From: Psychrobacter celer | GTDB lineage: Bacteria > Pseudomonadota > Gammaproteobacteria > Pseudomonadales > Moraxellaceae | DNA length: 64,000 nucleotides | Direction of reading: 5' to 3' | Assembly: GCF_016107555.1 (NCBI RefSeq) | Contig: NZ_JABASU010000010.1 | Coordinates: 26,040-90,039 of the forward strand | Shown here: positions 9,384 to 19,005 of the stretch, piece after piece | Layout: every line of letters starts with the position of its first letter | Numbering within the stretch: the first letter of the stretch is position 1 | Notes under the pieces: generated by a model | Told to the model about the DNA's origin: nothing | Seen by the model: the letters and a program-made list of their open reading frames with translations, nothing else | Databases searched by the model: none | Position numbers and translations under genes: made by a program

Positions 9384-10343
9384 ATGCATATCTTAATCAG
9401 TGGTGGTTCAGGGTTTTTGGGTCGAGCATTTAGCGACGAAATCATGGCACGGTATCGTGAGCGAAAAAAGGCACTACAAGTCACTTGGCTGACGCGTGAT
9501 AGTAACCAGGCGCACCCTGACGATATCGCTATGATGACTTATGATGAGCTTACAAAGACTGATAAAAGCTTTGATGTGATAATAAACCTAGCGGGGGCAG
9601 GTATTGCCGACTCGCGCTGGAGCGATAGTCGCAAAGAGCAGCTGATGGCGAGCCGTATCCGGCCTACTGAGGCATTGTTGGTATTTATCGCTCGCAGCCG
9701 CAGCAAGCCCAAATTATTGATTAGTGGTTCAGCGATAGGGTGGTACGGCACACAAGGCGATAAACCATTGACAGAAAGTAGTGGTTTTGAGACAGATTTT
9801 GCTCATAAATTATGTGATGATTGGGAGCAGTTAGCGCTTAAAGCCACTGAACATGGTGTGCCTGTGGCAATCGTGCGCACTGGTGTGGTGATTCATCCTG
9901 ATGGCGGGATGCTTGCCAAGCTTCTGACCCCATTTAAAATGGGCGTTGGTGGACAATTGGGCAATGGCAAGCAAATCATGAGCTGGATCAGTCGGGCAGA
10001 CTGGGTCGGCGCTGTGATATTTATCATTGAGCAGCACCTTGCTGATTATGACAACAGTCAAACCACAAATGATAATTCACTAAAAACCATAAATGATACG
10101 CCAGCCATGGTCTACAACTTAACTGCGCCCAATCCTGTGACCAATCATACTTTTACCAAAACCGTAGGTACCTGGCTACATCGTCCAACACTCTTTACTT
10201 TACCAGAATTTTTACTAAAGCTGATATTTGGTGAGATGTCGACACTACTAATTGATGGTCAAAAAGTATTGCCACAGGCGTTATTAGCGGCGGGTTATGA
10301 GTTTCGATATCCTACGCTCATGCAAGCCTTAGAGGCGAAATAG
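9384..10343 (+). CDS. TIGR01777-type NAD(P)-dependent epimerase (SDR39U1/YfcH family)
   Basis: Atypical short-chain dehydrogenase of about 319 aa. The N-terminal MHILISGGSGFLGRAF is the Rossmann dinucleotide loop, then VIINLAGAGIADSRWS near residue 66 and the family signature ISGSAIGWYG near 113, with the active-site Tyr in GWYG. A C-terminal DUF1731-like segment with EMSTLLIDGQKVLPQAL ends the protein. The ATG at 9384 has an AAGGAG site 6 nt upstream; a longer frame from 9294 has no family similarity. Physiological substrate unknown, and in E. coli the homologue is yfcH. Confidence 0.9.
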   Translation: MHILISGGSGFLGRAFSDEIMARYRERKKALQVTWLTRDSNQAHPDDIAMMTYDELTKTDKSFDVIINLAGAGIADSRWSDSRKEQLMASRIRPTEALLVFIARSRSKPKLLISGSAIGWYGTQGDKPLTESSGFETDFAHKLCDDWEQLALKATEHGVPVAIVRTGVVIHPDGGMLAKLLTPFKMGVGGQLGNGKQIMSWISRADWVGAVIFIIEQHLADYDNSQTTNDNSLKTINDTPAMVYNLTAPNPVTNHTFTKTVGTWLHRPTLFTLPEFLLKLIFGEMSTLLIDGQKVLPQALLAAGYEFRYPTLMQALEAK

Positions 10344-10371
10344 CGCTAAATAAAAGAATGGTCTACGGAGT

Positions 10372-10387
10372 TGTTTCATGTGAAACA
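10372..10387. other. parS: parS-like site, one mismatch
   Basis: TGTTTCATGTGAAACA differs from the parS consensus at one central base (T for C). It lies in the short intergenic gap before the membrane-protein gene at 10439, in the same neighbourhood as the perfect site at 1530. Confidence 0.65.
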
Positions 10388-10438
10388 AATACAACCCGTT
10401 TACCATCCGCCTTGATATGATAAAACTGGTGCCTAATT

Positions 10439-10921
10439 ATGGCTGTTAAAAAAAGCAAAGACTCAAGTATCACACTAACAAAACAGTACGCTCGCAAGCC
10501 TTATCCGTGGTTAAGGATTGTTGTCAGCTTCGCACTACTTGGTGGGTGGATCGGGGCCAATGCGATGAATTTTATATTGTTTTTGCTGGACGGCGCTTTG
10601 CCAAGAAATATGCAAGGGTTTGATTTTCAGTACTTCATAACAAACATGTTCGAAGGTCTTGGTTTTAAGATGATAGCAGGTCTATTTCCTGCTTTGATAA
10701 CTGCAGGTGTCATTATATATTTTAAACTGCATCTTAAAACAATCAAAAGCTGGCTTGCGTTAGGAGTATTGGGATTTATGGCGACTGTTCCATTTAGCCT
10801 CAGCGTAATGCTGATAGCGGATTCGGTAGATCTTGAGCTCTTTTATTTGGCGACATTGGTGGGTATGTCAGGGTTATATAGCGCCATCATAATAGGCGGT
10901 TTAACGATTCCCAAATCGTAG
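10439..10921 (+). CDS. Four-helix inner-membrane protein of unknown function
   Basis: 160 aa with a basic N-terminus (KKSKDSS...KQYARKPYPWLR) and four hydrophobic segments at about residues 27-48, 76-95, 104-126 and 135-155. I do not recognise a family. The gene is bracketed by two parS-like palindromes (10372 and 10975). No partner gene is adjacent on the same strand within 50 bp. Base composition is slightly more AT-rich than its neighbours. Confidence 0.7.
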   Translation: MAVKKSKDSSITLTKQYARKPYPWLRIVVSFALLGGWIGANAMNFILFLLDGALPRNMQGFDFQYFITNMFEGLGFKMIAGLFPALITAGVIIYFKLHLKTIKSWLALGVLGFMATVPFSLSVMLIADSVDLELFYLATLVGMSGLYSAIIIGGLTIPKS

Positions 10922-10974
10922 TGCTAAACGAATGGATATATTTGACTTTGCTGTGAGAGGTTTTAATTTAGCGG

Positions 10975-10990
10975 TGTTTCACGTGAAACC
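10975..10990. other. parS: parS-like site, one mismatch
   Basis: TGTTTCACGTGAAACC carries the perfect 14-bp core palindrome GTTTCACGTGAAAC, with only the last base off consensus. It is intergenic. Confidence 0.75.
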
Positions 10991-11119
10991 ATATAACTGA
11001 TTTATACCAACCCCGGGTTTAAATGAATAGCCACGCTACTTTGAGCGACCCGAGCGCCATGCATCTGGTTTATTTGGATTCGACTATATGAGGTTTTATA
11101 TAAAAAGCGTGAAGCATTG

Positions 11120-11596
11120 ATGAAAGAGCGTCTAAAGGCCAGCTATGATAAGCAAATCGCACAGGCGGTAAGGGCTGCTGGTATCACCGTGCTTGATAAC
11201 CAAAGCGTGCTATTAGATGATTCGGTGTGGCTCATCGGCCGCTCAGATGATGTGGATCAGAGCAGACTATCAGCGCAGGCGCTACTGACTCAGGTAGATA
11301 CCAATCAGCCTATTGTCTATTTAGAGCATCGCCCGTCTATGATGGACGAAATCAGTTCTTTACCGATAGATTTGCATGTAGCAGGGCCCACGCATGGCAG
11401 CCAGATATTTCCATTGACGTTATTGATGCGCGGGCTCGCACCCCTACATTATGGCGCTAAGGTGGTAGGGGAGACGCAGCTTTTGGTGACATCGGGATAT
11501 GGCTTTGGGCCGGTACCGTTTCGACTGGGGACGCGTTCTGAGATTTGGATGATTACCCTGACGCCCAGTGGTGCCGTTGCTGAGCCGTCGTCATAG
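11120..11596 (+). pseudogene. C-terminal remnant of a calcineurin-like metallophosphoesterase
   Basis: 158 codons that resemble only the last half of YkuE-type metallophosphoesterases. LHVAGPTHGSQIFPL stands where intact proteins have (S/A)GHTHGGQ, and LLVTSGYGFGPVPFRLGTRSEIWMITL is the family's closing strand pattern. The N-terminal metal ligands (DxH, GNHD) are absent, and the first His of GHTH is replaced by Pro, so catalysis is unlikely. Upstream bases to 10990 show no continuing frame. The simplest reading is a 5'-deleted, decaying gene; a small repurposed protein is possible. Confidence 0.6.
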
Positions 11597-11620
11597 TCAG
11601 CGCGCCAAAGCAGTCAGTCA

Positions 11621-13021
11621 TTAGGCCGCTAACTGCCCCTGCTCACGAATGACCTCACGGACAAAACTGGCAAAACCGTGGATGATTTTGCGGGTTTCTA
11701 ATCCTAGCCTCTGATGAATGCTCATAAAGTGAATAAAACCATGCGGCGCACCAAGTACCGTATAGTTTCTCACCGATATGCCATGTGTCTTTAGTTGCTC
11801 TGCATACGCAAAAGCTTCATCACGTAAGACATCCAGCTCTGAGGTGACGATATAAGTGGGGCAGACGTGGCTGTTGTCCCCCAGCATAGGCGAGTTGAGA
11901 ATGTGTTGTCGCGGTAAGGGGCTGTTTTTTAGACATGCCGCGTCAAACACCGCCACATCATCATGATCTAACAACAAGCCTTCGCCGTATAGCTCCCAGC
12001 TTGGATAGTCTGTCTCGATATCGGTAACAGGGTAAAGCGGCATTTGCGCAAGTGGCTGAGGCAGACGCTCTAACAGCGCAAACATATCTTGCCCCGCTTC
12101 GCCTAGGTCTGCCCAAGCTTGTTTAGCAGGGGCGGTGAGCTGCTGAGCAATAAGGGTCGATAAGCCGCCACCTGCGCTGTCGCCTGCCAAGACGATACGT
12201 GATGGCAGCGCGCCAAACATATGACAATGCTCGGCCAGCCAAGCATAAGCGCTGATACAGTCTTTTAGCGCGGCTGGGGCGGGGTGCTCAGGTGCCAATC
12301 GATAGTCGACACTGACGACAGGCCAGCCAGTCTGCTGGCTCAGGGCATGACAAAACTCGTGATGCGTATCGATACCGCCGATACAAAACCCACCACCATG
12401 AAAAAACAACAACACGGTCTCATCAGGATTGTGCACGCTGCCTTTTTTGATTGTCTTTCTATAAGTGCTAGCGTCTGGCTGATAGCAGCGAATGGTCATA
12501 TCGCCATCATCAGCATTTGCAATCACCTTATCAGTCCAACGAACGCTGACCTCACCTTTTTTGCGAAAGCGCTTTATATTATTCATCAGCGTATCGCCCG
12601 TCTGTTGCCATACCTTTGGAGACTGCATGGCCACGGCATCGGCAGCGAACCTCTCACGCAGCTTAGGCATCGGCGTCAGCTCAAGCGGGGTTTTTAGCTT
12701 ACTATTTATCGCCAAAATCAGCCGTAGATGGGCATCGGCATGCAAGTATTGCTTAGAAGTCGGGCCGCCAAGGTAGCTGACCAAACTTTCTAACAGCGGC
12801 AATGGCAAATAACCCAGCCCTTTTATCGCATAATGCAAGGTATGCGCTTGATGATGAACGACTTGCTGATAACCCACACACGTGCTTTTTAACGCAAAGC
12901 ATTGACGCTTAGCGCTATCTTTTGGTACAGCTTCTATCTCAGGCGCTAGCTCGTTTGAGCGCTTTAGATTGATCAACGCTCTATTTAATAAGGTGTTGAG
13001 CGATATGGTTGAGTGAGACAT
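11621..13021 (-). CDS. Alpha/beta-hydrolase, hormone-sensitive-lipase (HSL/family IV) type esterase
   Basis: Serine esterase or lipase of 466 aa. The oxyanion motif HGGGF at residues 208-212 and the nucleophile motif GDSAGGG (Ser282) are visible, with the catalytic Asp in TSELDVLRDEA near 400 and the His in GAPHGFIHF near 430. The first ~170 residues are an extra N-terminal region common in the larger Moraxellaceae members. No signal peptide is seen, so it is probably cytoplasmic. It is convergent with the phosphoesterase remnant and transcribed alone. Natural substrate unknown, with short acyl esters likely for the family. Confidence 0.9.
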   Translation of the reverse strand: MSHSTISLNTLLNRALINLKRSNELAPEIEAVPKDSAKRQCFALKSTCVGYQQVVHHQAHTLHYAIKGLGYLPLPLLESLVSYLGGPTSKQYLHADAHLRLILAINSKLKTPLELTPMPKLRERFAADAVAMQSPKVWQQTGDTLMNNIKRFRKKGEVSVRWTDKVIANADDGDMTIRCYQPDASTYRKTIKKGSVHNPDETVLLFFHGGGFCIGGIDTHHEFCHALSQQTGWPVVSVDYRLAPEHPAPAALKDCISAYAWLAEHCHMFGALPSRIVLAGDSAGGGLSTLIAQQLTAPAKQAWADLGEAGQDMFALLERLPQPLAQMPLYPVTDIETDYPSWELYGEGLLLDHDDVAVFDAACLKNSPLPRQHILNSPMLGDNSHVCPTYIVTSELDVLRDEAFAYAEQLKTHGISVRNYTVLGAPHGFIHFMSIHQRLGLETRKIIHGFASFVREVIREQGQLAA

Positions 13022-13566
13022 AACACCTCGGATACATGATGGTTAGTGTTTGAAATAACAGATGTTTTTGACCATAGTAAAGTAAAAGAAAACAAAATTG
13101 AGTATATTTTGGTAATGGAGTGAATGAAAACCGTAAAAATTTTGGAATAAACCAAAGGTTTGGTAGTGGGTGTGAGCTATAAAGGTAAATCAATACCAGT
13201 AGGAGGGTGCCTCTTGCAAAATAGATTGGCTAGATTTGCCTGTTTGTTCCAACGTTTTGTTTCAATGTTTGGCCTCGCTGTTTATGCCGTTGTCAGCACC
13301 ATATCTCTAGTCCCACGCTCGTTGGTACAGCAATTGTTGTAAATGGGAAAAAATCCTCAGCGCAAGGCTTGAAATTTGTCCTCATCACCTTTATCAATCA
13401 GCTATCAAAGCATATTCGCAAAAAATCAGTGATATCTGTTGATTATCTAATAAAAGCGCAGATATCTAATAAAAGCGTAGACTAATAAAAGCACAGCATG
13501 ACTTGCTGCCAGCAGGTTTGTTGTGCCATACATCAATCGTCATTATTAAAATTCTAAGGAGCTATC
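13022..13566. other. Intergenic region upstream of grpE
   Basis: 545 bp. A CTTGAA (13368-13373) with CCTTTAT 14 bp later is a weak sigma-32-like promoter for grpE. Three short direct repeats containing TAATAAAAGCG/C lie at about 13447-13493. A 60-codon frame at 13160-13342 has no ribosome site or recognisable product and is not called. Confidence 0.4.
13447..13495. repeat. Short direct repeats upstream of grpE
   Basis: Three imperfect copies of TCTAATAAAAGCGCAGATA (about 16-19 bp each) in tandem. Purpose unknown; this could be slippage-generated or leader sequence. Confidence 0.5.
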
Positions 13567-14166
13567 ATGAGCGAGCAAAACAATAACCACAAATCCCCTG
13601 AGCACAATGTGGCGCACGACAATGTCGAGCATAACGGCAGTATTTTAGAAGAAACCATGCAAGAGTTTGATCCAGAAAACAATTTATCTGAAAAAGTCAC
13701 CATCGACAACGAAATCGATATCGACACTTTCAAAGCACGTATTGCTGAGCTCGAAGGCGAGGTCAAGCAGGCCCGTGAGACTACCGCCCGTGCCAATGCC
13801 GAAGCTTACAATGCGCAAAAACGCATGGAGCAAGAAGCCGATAAAAGCAAAAAATTTGCCCTACAAAAATTTGCCAAAGAGCTATTGGAAGTTGTTGATA
13901 ATCTAGAGCGTGCGATTGAAAACGCCGACGCCAGCGATCCGGTTACCGAAGGCGTGCAACTGACGCACAAAGCTCTGCTGTCTGTCCTCAACAAAAACGG
14001 TATCGAAGTGATTGACCCACAAGGTGAAAAGTTCAATGCCGATGTTCACGAAGCGGTGGGTATCGATGCCGATGCCGACGCTGATGTGGTCGGTACAGTG
14101 CTACAAAAAGGCTATAGCCTAAATGGTCGCCTACTACGTCCAGCGATGGTACGCGTGGGTCAGTAG
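13567..14166 (+). CDS. grpE: Nucleotide exchange factor GrpE
   Basis: Co-chaperone that releases ADP from DnaK. 199 aa. An acidic, unstructured N-terminus (~50 residues) is followed by the long dimerising helix (about 55-110). The conserved LLEVVDNLERAIENA comes next, then the GxEVIDPxGExFxxxxHEAV signature (GIEVIDPQGEKFNADVHEAV, about 145-164) and a beta-wing domain ending LLRPAMVRVGQ. An AAGGAG site precedes the ATG. dnaK follows in the same direction after 197 bp with its own heat-shock-like promoter. Confidence 0.97.
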   Translation: MSEQNNNHKSPEHNVAHDNVEHNGSILEETMQEFDPENNLSEKVTIDNEIDIDTFKARIAELEGEVKQARETTARANAEAYNAQKRMEQEADKSKKFALQKFAKELLEVVDNLERAIENADASDPVTEGVQLTHKALLSVLNKNGIEVIDPQGEKFNADVHEAVGIDADADADVVGTVLQKGYSLNGRLLRPAMVRVGQ

Positions 14167-14259
14167 GATTTTTTACTTGATTTTAAGCGTCTAAACCTTA
14201 CTTATATAAAGGGTTTTGACAAAAAATCACACAAAAGACAATTTTTGCTTGATGATTGC

Positions 14260-14288
14260 CTTGAAAAAACCGACAGGCAAACCGATAT
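14260..14288 (+). promoter_or_regulatory. Sigma-32-like heat-shock promoter of dnaK
   Basis: CTTGAA (14260-14265) and CCGATAT (14282-14288) are separated by 16 bp, resembling the sigma-32 pattern CTTGAA-N13-17-CCCCATNT. It lies about 75 bp upstream of the dnaK start. Sequence resemblance only. Confidence 0.5.
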
Positions 14289-14363
14289 ATAGCAATAAGT
14301 GACCGACTATGGTCTGAAGACATAAGTAGTTATATTTAAAATATACATTAGGAGCATTTGATT

Positions 14364-16301
14364 ATGGGAAAAGTAATTGGTATTGACTTGGGTACAACCA
14401 ACTCATGTGTGGCAGTGATGGAAGGTGACAAAGTCAAAGTCATCGAAAACGCTGAAGGTACCCGTACCACACCTTCTATCGTCGCTTATAAAGACGACGA
14501 AATCCTCGTTGGTCAATCGGCTAAGCGTCAAGCGGTCACCAACCCAAAAAACACTTTGTTTGCGATCAAGCGTCTGATCGGTCGCCGTTTTGATGACAAA
14601 GTGGTACAAAAAGATATCGGCATGGTGCCATACAAAATCGCCAAAGCGGATAACGGTGATGCTTGGGTAGAAGTAAACGGTAAAAAACTAGCACCACCAC
14701 AGGTTTCTGCTGAAATCTTGAAAAAAATGAAAAAAACAGCAGAAGACTATTTGGGCGAAAAAGTAACAGAAGCGGTCGTAACCGTACCTGCTTACTTCAA
14801 CGACTCACAGCGTCAAGCCACCAAAGATGCCGGTAAAATCGCCGGTCTTGATGTAAAACGTATCATCAACGAACCAACTGCCGCCGCTCTTGCTTATGGT
14901 ATGGACAAAAAGCAAGGCGATAGCACCGTTGCTGTATATGACTTGGGCGGTGGTACATTTGATATCTCAATCATTGAGATTGCAGATGTAGACGGTGAGC
15001 AGCAGTTTGAAGTACTAGCGACCAATGGTGACACATTCCTTGGCGGTGAAGACTTTGACTCAGCATTGATTGATTACTTGGTCGATGAATTCAAAAAAGA
15101 GCAAGACGTCAACCTAAAAGGTGACTCACTTGCGATGCAGCGTCTAAAAGAAGCAGCAGAAAAAGCAAAAATCGAGCTATCAAGCGCTCAAAGCACTGAA
15201 GTGAACTTACCATACATCACCGCTGACAGCAGTGGTCCTAAGCACTTGGTCATCACTATCAGCCGCTCTAAGCTTGAGAGCTTAACCGAAGATCTGGTAC
15301 AGCGTACCATGGGTCCTTGTAAGATTGCTCTTGAAGATGCTGGCCTAAAAGTCGGCGACATCAACGACGTGATCTTGGTCGGTGGTCAGACTCGTATGCC
15401 ACTTGTACAACAAAAAGTACAAGAGTTCTTCGGTCAAGAGCCACGTAAAGACGTAAACCCTGACGAAGCAGTAGCAGCGGGTGCCGCGATTCAAGGTGCG
15501 GTATTGTCTGGTGACAAAACTGACGTTTTATTGCTTGATGTGACACCATTGACGCTTGGTATTGAGACGATGGGCGGCGTAATGACCCCAATCATCGAGA
15601 AAAACACCATGATTCCTACCAAGAAATCACAAGTGTTCTCAACAGCAGAAGACAACCAGCCTGCGGTAACCATTCAGGTTTATCAAGGCGAGCGTAAAAT
15701 CGCTAACCAAAACAAACTGCTTGGCCGCTTTGACTTAACAGATATTCCACCAGCGCCGCGTGGTCTGCCACAAATCGAAGTGACTTTCGATATCAACGCT
15801 GATGGTATCATGAACATCTCAGCAACTGACAAAGGTACTGGTAAAGCGCAAAGCATCCAGATCAAAGCAGACTCTGGCTTGTCGGATGAAGAAGTTGAGC
15901 AAATGGTACGAGACGCTGAAGCCAACGCAGCTGAAGATGAGAAGTTTGCAAATCTGGCACAAGTTCGTAACGAAGCGGATGGTCGTATCCATGCGGTACA
16001 AAAAGCGCTAAAAGAAGCGGGTGATAAAGTCACTGAAGAAGAAAAATCATCAGTAGAAGCGGCAATCTCTGAGTTAGAGACAGCGACTAAAGAAGATGAT
16101 CATGACGATATCAAAGCCAAACTTGAAGCGCTAGACAATGCTTTCTTGCCTATCAGCCAAAAAATCTATGCTGATAGCGGTGCAGGCGCAGAAGGTATGG
16201 ATCCAAGCCAGTTCCAGCAAGGCGCGGATGCAGCAAGCAACAACCAAGCCGACGATGATGTTGTCGATGCTGAGTTTACAGAAGTAGACGACAAAAAATA
16301 A
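14364..16301 (+). CDS. dnaK: Chaperone protein DnaK (Hsp70)
   Basis: ATP-dependent chaperone that works with GrpE and DnaJ in folding and heat-shock control. 645 aa. The ATPase domain begins [17 protein letters not shown] and includes [11 protein letters not shown] and [12 protein letters not shown]. The linker [16 protein letters not shown] precedes the substrate-binding domain and helical lid. The C-terminus ends with the acidic [15 protein letters not shown] typical of proteobacterial DnaK. The ATG at 14364 has TAGGAG ten bases upstream; a TTG at 14358 is not needed. No dnaJ follows: the next gene is convergent bioC. Confidence 0.98.
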   Translation: MGKVIGIDLGTTNSCVAVMEGDKVKVIENAEGTRTTPSIVAYKDDEILVGQSAKRQAVTNPKNTLFAIKRLIGRRFDDKVVQKDIGMVPYKIAKADNGDAWVEVNGKKLAPPQVSAEILKKMKKTAEDYLGEKVTEAVVTVPAYFNDSQRQATKDAGKIAGLDVKRIINEPTAAALAYGMDKKQGDSTVAVYDLGGGTFDISIIEIADVDGEQQFEVLATNGDTFLGGEDFDSALIDYLVDEFKKEQDVNLKGDSLAMQRLKEAAEKAKIELSSAQSTEVNLPYITADSSGPKHLVITISRSKLESLTEDLVQRTMGPCKIALEDAGLKVGDINDVILVGGQTRMPLVQQKVQEFFGQEPRKDVNPDEAVAAGAAIQGAVLSGDKTDVLLLDVTPLTLGIETMGGVMTPIIEKNTMIPTKKSQVFSTAEDNQPAVTIQVYQGERKIANQNKLLGRFDLTDIPPAPRGLPQIEVTFDINADGIMNISATDKGTGKAQSIQIKADSGLSDEEVEQMVRDAEANAAEDEKFANLAQVRNEADGRIHAVQKALKEAGDKVTEEEKSSVEAAISELETATKEDDHDDIKAKLEALDNAFLPISQKIYADSGAGAEGMDPSQFQQGADAASNNQADDDVVDAEFTEVDDKK

Positions 16302-16335
16302 AACGGCTGATAAGCTGACCGTTGATTAATGTAAC

Positions 16336-16367
16336 AAAAAAACGCACCTTTCGAGGTGCGTTTTTTT
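16336..16367. terminator. Bidirectional terminator between dnaK and bioC
   Basis: Stem ACGCACCT / AGGTGCGT closed by a UUCG tetraloop, with A run before and T run after. It can therefore serve dnaK on the plus strand and bioC on the minus strand. Confidence 0.9.
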
Positions 16368-16384
16368 ATGGCAGTTACCCATTT

Positions 16385-16425
16385 GATCAACGATCGATAT
16401 TTGGTTCAACGATCGATATTTGACC
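16385..16425. repeat. Short tandem duplication at the bioC 3' end
   Basis: TCAACGATCGATATTTG occurs twice, about 20 bp apart. The second copy encodes the C-terminal Asn-Ile-Asp-Arg-stop of bioC, and the first lies just past the stop. Looks like replication slippage. Confidence 0.6.
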
Positions 16426-17230
16426 CAATAAGCTGGGCGCTAATAATCAGTGCCTCATAAGTGAGTATGACACCAGCGTCTCCCGCCTCATCTGTCGCCG
16501 AAAACTGCTGCCAGTAGCGCCGCTCAAATTGCTGTAAGCTCGATTTGTTCCAAATGAAAGGCAAGCGCGGGCTGGCTTTGTTTTGCGTTTGATTGGTCGA
16601 TACACCAGTGAGTTTCATATGTTTGAGTACCGCATAAGGACTAGAAAACGTCACATCAAAGCGCCGTGTCGATAGCACAATATTGTCAAACCCAGCGTGA
16701 TGCAATGCCAAGCGCCATTGTTGCATGTCAGGATAGTGAAGCCCTTGACCAGTCAGGGCTTTGATTTGCAAAAAATTATTAGGCGTAAAGGTGCTAAAGG
16801 CCAGCTGGCCACCTGCTTGGAGGCGAGAGGCAGAGTGGGCAACAAAGCTAAGAGGATTATCAAACCATTGCACAGCATTGGCACTGACAATCAAACTATG
16901 TTCTCCTTTGAAGTCGATAGTTTCAGCGTCGCCGATGGCGATCTGAGCATTTGGCAAAATGCCTTGTAGGGTAGCTGTTTTCTCGGCGCATAGCTCATTG
17001 ATCAGCCAGTGCTGGCTTTGAATGTGCTCGGCCAATAGGCGGGTCATCTGACCTGTACCTGCACCAATCTCTAAGACGCTATCTTGCGTTTTTTTTGGGA
17101 TGGTCGCCAGCAAGTCGTGACAGATCTTTTGCTGGATAGTGGCGTGCTCATCATAATGACTGGCATTGGCAAAATGGCGCGCGATGGTTTGCTTTCTGTG
17201 ATCTAGCTTGAGTGCGGCTGAGTGTGTCAT
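16406..17230 (-). CDS. bioC: Malonyl-ACP O-methyltransferase BioC
   Basis: SAM-dependent methyltransferase that caps malonyl-ACP so the fatty-acid enzymes can build pimeloyl-ACP for biotin. 274 aa. It opens with the BioC-like RKQTIARHFANASHYDEHATIQQ; the SAM-binding motif VLEIGAGTGQM is at residues 52-62, and SANAVQWF and GGQLAFSTF follow. It lies downstream of bioF on the same strand (117-bp gap), which supports BioC over a general methyltransferase. bioH, bioA, bioD and bioB are not in the window. Confidence 0.88.
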   Translation of the reverse strand: MTHSAALKLDHRKQTIARHFANASHYDEHATIQQKICHDLLATIPKKTQDSVLEIGAGTGQMTRLLAEHIQSQHWLINELCAEKTATLQGILPNAQIAIGDAETIDFKGEHSLIVSANAVQWFDNPLSFVAHSASRLQAGGQLAFSTFTPNNFLQIKALTGQGLHYPDMQQWRLALHHAGFDNIVLSTRRFDVTFSSPYAVLKHMKLTGVSTNQTQNKASPRLPFIWNKSSLQQFERRYWQQFSATDEAGDAGVILTYEALIISAQLIGSNIDR

Positions 17231-17347
17231 CTATGCTATTACATCCTGTCGGCGAGCCATTTTTCCTAAACCATATCATCGTCTTTGACTGATCGTAAGG
17301 CATCTGTACGTCATCGCTAGTAGCGATTCAACCTATATTTAAGACAA

Positions 17348-18592
17348 CTACAGCTGCTGAATTAACCGCTCACAGTCATCATAGGTCAGTTTGGCATTCA
17401 TTACTAGACGAATGCGCGCGCTGTTAGCAGGCACCGTAGGCGGCCTAATAGGCAGTGCATAAAACCCAGCGGCCTGTAGCTGCTGGGCTTTGGTCAGTGT
17501 GCGCGCATTATCGCCCAGTATATAAGGGACGATAGGCGAGGTATAGGCGCTGCTGACTGCACTGGTAGAGTATTTGAGGGCAATGGCCTCGCTTAGCTCG
17601 GTAGACAGTAGCGCCAAATGCGTCCGTGCCGACGTCAAGCTTGGCATTTTGGCCAACACAAAACGTGTCCAAGCATGGTTGATGGGCGGCAATGCGGTAC
17701 TAAAGATAAGTGAGCGCATGTGATTGACCAGCCAGCGCTTGATGATTTCATCACACATGATATAAGCGCCAACGGAGGCAAATGCCTTGCCAAAGGTACC
17801 AACCAAATAATCAATCTGCCCGAGTGTCTGCGTTTCCTCTGCCAGCCCAAGCCCTGTCTCCCCTAAGACCCCGATAGCATGAGCTTCGTCGACATACAGC
17901 TCAATGCGCGTATCTTGAGCTTTTATTTGTACCAGCTGTTGTAAGTCTGCGCGATCACCATCCATACTAAACACGCTTTCGGTCACGATAATGATGCGCC
18001 TGATATCGTCATCAGCTCGCTCGATAAGCCGAGCCAGATGCGCGTAGTCATTATGACGATAACGGCGATAGCCAACGGTTTTGTTTTGGCTAAGGCGCAG
18101 CCCATCGATGATACTGGCGTGCACCAGCTTATCTGCTAATACCAGCGTTTTGATGGGTAAGGCGGTCAGCGCGGGCAAAATACCGATATTGGCATGGTAG
18201 CCGCTGTTAAATACCAACACAGATTTTGGCCTACTCAGATTGCTAGGGCTGCTAGGACTATTAGAGGCATCTTCTGCCGTTTGATACCACGCTTGCATCT
18301 CAAGCTCTAAGGCTTGTAACTGCGTGTCGTCTCCTGTGAGTAGCCTTGAGGAGGTGGCACTCATCTTAGGATAATGCGTGTCAGATAATTTATCCATCTG
18401 CTCAAAAAATGCCCTTTGTAGCCTACTGTCGCTGCTCAAGCCCAGATAGTCATTACTGGCGATATTTAGTAAGCGTTTGCCTTGATAAATAACATAGCGC
18501 CCATCATGTGCCAGCGTAGGTATCTGCCGATACTGCTCATTTTTCTTTAACGTCTGTAGTGCTTGCTCCAGCTCGTCCTTGAGGGTCATCAT
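17348..18592 (-). CDS. bioF: 8-amino-7-oxononanoate synthase BioF
   Basis: PLP enzyme that condenses pimeloyl-ACP (or CoA) with alanine in biotin synthesis. 414 aa. Family marks are IASNDYLGL near residue 45, VFNSGYHANIG near 128, YVDEAHAIGVLGETGLG near 233 and the PLP lysine in GTFGKAFASVGAY (Lys269). A short Ser/Pro-rich insertion (~108-121) and a slightly long total length are the only oddities. It is the first gene of a bioF-bioC unit. Confidence 0.94.
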   Translation of the reverse strand: MMTLKDELEQALQTLKKNEQYRQIPTLAHDGRYVIYQGKRLLNIASNDYLGLSSDSRLQRAFFEQMDKLSDTHYPKMSATSSRLLTGDDTQLQALELEMQAWYQTAEDASNSPSSPSNLSRPKSVLVFNSGYHANIGILPALTALPIKTLVLADKLVHASIIDGLRLSQNKTVGYRRYRHNDYAHLARLIERADDDIRRIIIVTESVFSMDGDRADLQQLVQIKAQDTRIELYVDEAHAIGVLGETGLGLAEETQTLGQIDYLVGTFGKAFASVGAYIMCDEIIKRWLVNHMRSLIFSTALPPINHAWTRFVLAKMPSLTSARTHLALLSTELSEAIALKYSTSAVSSAYTSPIVPYILGDNARTLTKAQQLQAAGFYALPIRPPTVPANSARIRLVMNAKLTYDDCERLIQQL

Positions 18593-19005
18593 CTATTTTT
18601 CCTGTTATTTTGATAAAACAAAGCGATTTTTTGGCCTTTTTCGGTCTCTTTGTCCCTTGCGACTAGGGCCTGTCTTTTATTCGATCGGTAATCGTCTAAC
18701 TGGGTGAAACACGAGGATACGCTCGATAAAACCTAGTGCTCAGATAAACGTGCTGCCATCGCTTTCGATGAAATAAGTAGGAATTATTGCACAAAAACGG
18801 AGGTTGTAACAAAAGATTTCATATCTTTGCCTTTGTAACCCACACGCTGATAAATACTTGCAAATCTTAACTCTCATACCATCAAACACTGACAGAGAGC
18901 TTGAAATAGTTTGTTACTATCTATTCATCGTTAGCAAACAAGGCGATAAGGCCAAAAGCCTATATAAATAGATAACTTGTTTGTCATAGTTTTAAGGAGC
19001 TTATC
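18593..19005. other. Intergenic region bioF / OM protein
   Basis: 413 bp between divergent genes; it should hold promoters in both directions. A TAGGGCCTGTCTTTTATTCG near 18665 resembles the end of the MITE-like element at 56 kb, but no matching second end was found. Nothing else recognised. Confidence 0.35.

Noticed and set aside
13160..13342. 60-codon ORF upstream of grpE
   Set aside because: No ribosome site, no family resemblance, and it lies in a promoter-type gap.
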